A DNA stretch of 55,438 bases from an uncultured Eubacteriales bacterium (GTDB lineage Bacteria; Bacillota; Clostridia; Christensenellales; Aristaeellaceae): the NCBI GenBank assembly GCA_902789795.1, contig CADAPM010000010.1, forward strand, positions 1-55,438, written 5' to 3'. Position numbers and translations under genes: made by a program. The notes beneath the pieces are model-generated. The model saw nothing but the letters and a program-made list of their open reading frames with translations, did not search any database and was not told the DNA's origin. The stretch's first letter is position 1; every line of letters begins with the position of its first letter. Below are positions 51,429-55,438 of the stretch, one piece after another.

Positions 51429-53015
51429 TTATTTCGTGTATTCCCGCAGGTCCGTGAAGGAGACAGTGTTGCTCTCCGCGTACAGCCGGACGGGCTTGCC
51501 GCTGACGCCGTACAGGCGCACGGTCAGGGAGGCGTCGTCCAGCCAGAAGATGCTCACGGAGCCCTCCTGGAGGTAGGTGAAGGCGTATTCCTTGCCCGCT
51601 TCCAGCTGCACGTCGGTCTCGGTGATCAGGGTGCTGCCCTCGTTGAACTGCAGCTGCAGCTTCTGGGCGGTGGGATCCAGCGTGATCAGCTTATACTTTT
51701 CCGCCTGTCCGTTGTAATCGAAGGCCAGGCCGAAGCAGCCCTTGCCGGTGTAGGTGAATTTGCCCTTCAGCAGGAAGCTTTCATACACGGTGAAGGCCTC
51801 CTGATACTTATAGCGGGCGCCGGCCTGCACCGTGATGGCATCCTCCTCCACGGCCAGACGGCGGCGCTTGGTATACTGATCTGCGATGCTTTCCACAGGC
51901 GCCAGCTTGAGATCGCCGTTTTCCATCTGGACGATCTTCTGCACAGCCAGGTTGCCCGCCCAGCCGGAGACTTCGGACGTGGAAGAAGGCGATTCGCTGC
52001 GGCGCGCCCAGCCCACCATGAAGGCGCCTTCGGGGCTCTCCACATGCTTGGCGGCGTAGAACAGCTTGCCGTCCAGCCGTTTGGCCTCGCCGTAGGGGCC
52101 GTAGGGCGTATCGGACACGGCGTACCACAGGGTATCGTCCTGGGCGGAATAGGTCAGATAATACTTGTCCCCCAGCTTGAAGGTATCGCTGCATTCCAGG
52201 TTCCAGAAATTGCCCACGCTGTTGGTGAAGATCACGCCGTCGTAGGTGACGCGGGACAGATCGCCGCTGAGGGAGTATTTCAGGATGCGGGCCGCACCGT
52301 CCTGGGAGGCGGTAACAGTCAGGGTGATGGTGTCGGCCGCCGCGTCGTAATAGGCCTGGGGATCGCGGAAGTCGCGCTTCTGGCCGATCTCGGCAGGCGG
52401 GGTGATGTCCCAGCCCTCCACCTTTTCAAGCTGGGTGGGGCTCGATCCCTTGGCCAGCATGATCTTTTCCATATACTCGTAGGTATCGGCGGAAGCGTGG
52501 CCGGTGTAGAAGAACAGGTACTCGTCCTTCACCTTCACGATGGAGCCGGTGCCCGCCCAGCCGTCCTGGCCGCCACTGCGGCTGGACTCGATGATAGGCG
52601 CATCGTACTCCGTATAGGTGACAAAGTCCTGGGTGGTGGCCAGGTAAATGGAATGGTTGTAGCTGTCGCCGCCCTCTTTGAGGTAATAAATGTAATAGGT
52701 GCCGTCCTCATAGTAGGGCATGGTGTCGCCCACGTAGGGCTGATTGATGCCGTCGACAGCGGGACGGAAGAAGGCTGTGTATTCGTAGGCCGCTTCCTGG
52801 CTGCCGGGAGTGCGCAGGGCGGAGAAGTCCTTGTCCTCCACATTCTCGGCAAAGGCATCGGCTTCCGCCTTTGGCGCTTCGGTGGCCGCAGGCGCGGCTT
52901 CCGTGGCCACAGGCACGGACGTAGCTGCGGGCGCAGCTTCCTTGCTGGCGCAGCCTGTCAGTACCAGGCAAAGTACACAGAGGATCGCCAGCGCCGCCCA
53001 GTAATTTCTCTTCAT
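51429..53015 (-). CDS. GH32-like beta-fructosidase lipoprotein
   Basis: This 528-residue cell-surface enzyme has a lipoprotein signal ending LVLTGCAS (lipid-modified Cys22), then a low-complexity Ala/Pro/Thr linker (about 25-60). The five-bladed propeller follows, with GDTMPYYEDGTYYIYYL, RDFRDPQAY and NLECSDTF placed as in GH32. A beta-sandwich domain (about 380-528) closes it. The nucleophile sits in GDTMP rather than NDPNG, which marks a divergent group. It should trim fructans outside the membrane for the importer whose binding protein lies at the right edge. AGGAGG precedes ATG 53015; the longer frame enters the MITE. Confidence 0.87.
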   Translation of the reverse strand: MKRNYWAALAILCVLCLVLTGCASKEAAPAATSVPVATEAAPAATEAPKAEADAFAENVEDKDFSALRTPGSQEAAYEYTAFFRPAVDGINQPYVGDTMPYYEDGTYYIYYLKEGGDSYNHSIYLATTQDFVTYTEYDAPIIESSRSGGQDGWAGTGSIVKVKDEYLFFYTGHASADTYEYMEKIMLAKGSSPTQLEKVEGWDITPPAEIGQKRDFRDPQAYYDAAADTITLTVTASQDGAARILKYSLSGDLSRVTYDGVIFTNSVGNFWNLECSDTFKLGDKYYLTYSAQDDTLWYAVSDTPYGPYGEAKRLDGKLFYAAKHVESPEGAFMVGWARRSESPSSTSEVSGWAGNLAVQKIVQMENGDLKLAPVESIADQYTKRRRLAVEEDAITVQAGARYKYQEAFTVYESFLLKGKFTYTGKGCFGLAFDYNGQAEKYKLITLDPTAQKLQLQFNEGSTLITETDVQLEAGKEYAFTYLQEGSVSIFWLDDASLTVRLYGVSGKPVRLYAESNTVSFTDLREYTK

Positions 53016-53036
53016 GCGTATGCCTCCTGAAAGAAA

Positions 53037-53211
53037 GGGCTGTTGCACAACCTGGTGAACAGCCCTCATCCGCTTCGCATTCGCTCAGCACCTTCCCCCG
53101 AGATCGGGGGAAGGCCTTTGAGAGACGACATCTATGAATCATCGGATTGCTTTGCGACTTCATATGATTTTGCACGCGGATGATGGCTTTCATGCACTGG
53201 TGCAACAGCCC
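53037..53211. mobile_element. MITE-like element, copy 2, inside the fructan operon
   Basis: 12-base terminal inverted repeats GGGCTGTTGCAC (53037-53048) and GTGCAACAGCCC (53200-53211). It contains CCTCATCCGCTTCGCATTCG and the same CCTTCCCCCGAGATCGGGGG core as the element at 44559, but only one arm of it. It lies between the carbohydrate-binding-protein gene and the GH32 lipoprotein gene, so it would be transcribed with them. Confidence 0.8.
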
Positions 53212-53225
53212 GTTTGGGTTAGTGA

Positions 53226-55049
53226 TTACATGACCTGCATCTGATAGATCGTCACATTGCTGAACTCAATGGTCACTTCATCCAGCTTGGACAGGGCCTC
53301 GGAACCGAACTGGAACAGCAGTTCGAAGTCCATATCCATGATGAAGGTATCGGTGGTGGCAAAGCGGAAGGTCTGGAACTCGGTGGTCAGGTCCATGCCC
53401 TCGGACACGCGGGGATCCCAGCCGCCCATGGGGTTCAGGAACACGCCGCAGGAGACGGGCTTGTCCGCCTTGGCAGTGATCTCCACGATGTAGTAGCTGT
53501 CGGAAGCCAGGGTCAGGGGATTGCCGCCGAAGCCGCAGATCAGCTTGTTGTGCCAGTCCACGGTGCCGCCGTTGTCGATGCGGTAGAAGAAGCTGCCGTT
53601 GTCGGTCCAGATGGTGCCGACGCCGCGCTCGTTGTCCTCATCGGTGCCGTTGAAGGTCTGCCAGGGATAGGCGGTGTTTTCCTTGTTGGCGGTGTTCGGG
53701 CCGAAGGGCATGAAGGCGTCGATGGTCTTCTTGGTCTCCTTGTCGCCCTCCATCTTGCCGAACTCCACGCTGCTGATGGTGATCACGTTATTGGTGGCGC
53801 CTTCCGGAGCGTTGCCGATCTGCAGGCGGATCACGGGATCATCCACATCGGCCTCCGCCACGAACACGTTGGACACCACGGCGTCTTCCCCGGCGGACAG
53901 GCCCAGGCCGTTGAAGTTGGCGCGGTTTTCCCAGCTGCGGGCAGCGCTTTCCACCAGCGCTTCGCCGCTCTGGCCGTTGGCCGCGTTGACGGTGAAGCGG
54001 TAGTAGTACTTCTGGCCCTTTTCGATCTTGACATCGCCCAGGGTGATATTGGCCTTGACGCTCCACACGCCGCCCTCAGCGGGATAGTTTTCGATGGTGT
54101 ACACAGCCTTGCCATCCGCGAAGGAGACGCTGGCGTTGGCGCCGTCGCCCACTTCCGCGTTCAGGCCTTCGTTCTTGGTGAAGTCAGCGGTGTAAACGGG
54201 CACTTCATGTTCTTCGCCGGAGATCTCGTACAGCTCGATCTTGTCGATGGTCACGGTGAAGTCGGTGGGGGTAGTATCTTCGGCGTTGTCGGGGTTCGGG
54301 GTGATCTTGCCCAGGTTGAAGAGCAGCTCGGCGCTGCCTTCACCGGCGGAGGAGAAGCTCAGTTCCAGGGGCTTGACGGTCTCTTCGATGCGCACGTTGA
54401 ACGCGCCGCCGAAGGTCTCCCAGCCCTCAGCCTGCTCATTGCGGGCCAGGATATGGGCATAGGTGGGCTTGGTGGACTTGGCCCAGATCTTGATCTTGTA
54501 GTCAGCCGCCTTCAGGGCATAGCCCGCCTTGGACAGCTGGATGTCGCCATCGCTGTTGCCGGGGTTCTGGATGTCGATCACATAAGCGCCGTTCTTGAGG
54601 GCCGCAGCGGCCTGGGCGGCTTCGCCGATCTTGGCTTCCCAGCCGTGGTTGTCGGTCACTTCCACGGTGCCGAAATCGAAGGTCTTGTACACCACTTCTT
54701 CGCTGGTCTTCTTGGTGACGGTCAGGGTCGCGTAATCCTCGCCGGTGACGCCGTTCTTGTCGGTCACGGAGTAGACCAGCTCATAGTCGCCGGGGTTTTC
54801 GGGGGTCGCTTTGCCGTTCTTGAAGTTCAGCGCCGGGGTGGCGTCGATCATGATCATGTCGGTCAGGTCGTTGCCCTCGGCATCCGCCGCGGTGATCCCG
54901 GCCAGGGCGTCAAACTCGGTGCCGGCCATCACGCTCTGGTCATGCACACCCTCAAAGGTGGGTTCGGATGCGGCGGAAGCCAGCATCGGGACAGCCAGCA
55001 AGGACAAGGCCAGCAGCAGAGCAAGGATCTTTCTCATCTCGTTACGCAT
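53226..55049 (-). CDS. Secreted multi-domain carbohydrate-binding protein
   Basis: This 607-residue exported protein has a Sec signal (MRKILALLLALSLLAVPMLASAA). An N-terminal Ig-like DUF5011-type domain (about 30-115) has TFEGVHDQSVMAGTEFD and PGDYELVYSVTDKNG. Three beta-jelly-roll modules follow that look like family 4/9 carbohydrate-binding modules; each ends in a VTIDKIELYEIS- or ISSVEFG-like strand. No catalytic domain is seen. It probably holds fructan near the cell. AAGGAGG precedes ATG 55049; a second ATG lies four codons on. It is co-transcribed with the solute-binding protein gene upstream. Confidence 0.85.
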   Translation of the reverse strand: MRNEMRKILALLLALSLLAVPMLASAASEPTFEGVHDQSVMAGTEFDALAGITAADAEGNDLTDMIMIDATPALNFKNGKATPENPGDYELVYSVTDKNGVTGEDYATLTVTKKTSEEVVYKTFDFGTVEVTDNHGWEAKIGEAAQAAAALKNGAYVIDIQNPGNSDGDIQLSKAGYALKAADYKIKIWAKSTKPTYAHILARNEQAEGWETFGGAFNVRIEETVKPLELSFSSAGEGSAELLFNLGKITPNPDNAEDTTPTDFTVTIDKIELYEISGEEHEVPVYTADFTKNEGLNAEVGDGANASVSFADGKAVYTIENYPAEGGVWSVKANITLGDVKIEKGQKYYYRFTVNAANGQSGEALVESAARSWENRANFNGLGLSAGEDAVVSNVFVAEADVDDPVIRLQIGNAPEGATNNVITISSVEFGKMEGDKETKKTIDAFMPFGPNTANKENTAYPWQTFNGTDEDNERGVGTIWTDNGSFFYRIDNGGTVDWHNKLICGFGGNPLTLASDSYYIVEITAKADKPVSCGVFLNPMGGWDPRVSEGMDLTTEFQTFRFATTDTFIMDMDFELLFQFGSEALSKLDEVTIEFSNVTIYQMQVM

Positions 55050-55066
55050 AAAGATGTCCTCCTTCT

Positions 55067-55438
55067 TTATTTCGCGATGTAGCGGTCGTAAGCGTCCTGA
55101 TAGACCTTCTGGATGCCGGCAAGGTTGACCTTGCCGTTCAGGTCGTTCTGGAAGTTCTGCCAGGCAGCGTCAGACACGCCGCCCTTCATCAGCCAGGCGA
55201 TCAGATTGGTGCGGACGTAGTCGTTCAGGTTGGTCTCATAGTTGGAGAGGGTGTTCAGCTCTTCGAGGGTGAACTGCAGGTTGGGGCAGGGCTTCACGTT
55301 CTCGGCCACGAAGGGCTTGGCGCAGAGCTGCAGGCGCTCCAGGCGCAGCTGGGCGCGGGGCTCCATGTGCACCACGTTGTTCCAGGCGTATTCGCCCAGG
55401 TTGATGATGCCCAGAGGCGCGTTCTGCAGGCGCAGCTC
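55067..55438 (-). CDS. Extracellular solute-binding protein, family 1 (C-terminal part)
   Basis: The frame is open to the window edge, so only the last ~123 residues are seen. The ending, with YVRTNLIAWLMKGGVSDAAWQ and LAGIQKVYQDAYDRYIAK, is typical of LplA/YtcQ-type saccharide-binding proteins of ABC importers in Bacillota. It lies 17 bases before the carbohydrate-binding-protein gene in the same direction. It probably delivers fructo-oligosaccharides. Start, signal peptide and permeases lie outside the window. Confidence 0.8.
   Translation of the reverse strand, partial: ELRLQNAPLGIINLGEYAWNNVVHMEPRAQLRLERLQLCAKPFVAENVKPCPNLQFTLEELNTLSNYETNLNDYVRTNLIAWLMKGGVSDAAWQNFQNDLNGKVNLAGIQKVYQDAYDRYIAK

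Noticed and set aside
49225-51576. 783-codon open frame on the + strand
   Set aside because: It runs antisense through fructokinase and GH32 sequence; those are well supported on the - strand. It results from high GC content.

Overview
The window looks like a GC-rich Bacillota (Clostridia-like) genome, probably gut- or rumen-associated. Reasons: strong AGGAGG-type ribosome sites with some GTG/TTG starts, YesM/YesN-type two-component regulation, Gram-positive lipoprotein and Sec signals, OhrR, SpoIIE/RsbW/STAS partner-switching proteins, many oligosaccharide genes, and a Clostridia-style MITE. Genus cannot be told from sequence alone.

Layout. (1) 1-2640, + strand: mobile-element genes (two unknown proteins, an ArdC-type antirestriction protein, a small unknown protein, a serine recombinase) closed by a terminator. 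(2) 2873-21031, + strand: one 18-kb carbohydrate locus. It has an AraC-type response regulator and YesM-type kinase, a large FG-GAP/VCBS-repeat protein with no signal peptide, a complete Dpp/Opp-type ABC importer, then an aldolase of the DapA/NanA family, a YhcH-like protein, an EamA exporter, a glycerophosphodiesterase, a GH94 phosphorylase and a HAD hydrolase. (3) 21032-24905: about 1.2 kb of gene-free DNA built as a nested imperfect inverted repeat, a lone helicase-like gene bracketed by 27-nt direct repeats, and a tRNA-Leu whose 3' end is destroyed beside a duplicated 13-nt core. This looks like mobile-element remains at a tRNA site. (4) 25070-26559, - strand: a membrane-anchored MerR-type regulator and a CAAX-type protease. 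(5) 26811-30739, + strand: a corrinoid-like protein without its cobalt-ligand histidine, a MetH-activation-like protein, an amidohydrolase and an AEC transporter. (6) 30806-33968, - strand: an OhrR-controlled run with a nitroreductase and a metallo-hydrolase, but with a glutathione peroxidase carrying an in-frame TAG and a radical-SAM gene with an internal deletion.

(7) 34059-42097, - strand: an eight-gene operon holding a partner-switching module (dCache-HAMP-SpoIIE phosphatase, RsbW-like kinase, STAS protein, a degenerate GHKL-like protein) that ends in a MATE transporter fused to an RsbW-like domain. No sigma factor is present. This is the most attractive candidate for an undescribed system. 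(8) 42414-44445, + strand: a sugar isomerase and a Gfo/Idh/MocA dehydrogenase, followed by a MITE. (9) 44801-47114, - strand: an AraC regulator, a GH27 alpha-galactosidase and a small zinc-ribbon protein. (10) 47432-48573, + strand: a two-subunit chromate-type transporter. (11) 48976-55438, - strand: a fructan locus entering from beyond the right edge (solute-binding protein, carbohydrate-binding secreted protein, GH32 lipoprotein, a frameshifted GH32 gene, fructokinase) with a second MITE inside the operon.

Region 2 lies between two mobile-element segments and by eye is less GC-rich than the sequence right of about 25 kb, so regions 1-3 may together be one decayed island carrying a sugar-use cargo.
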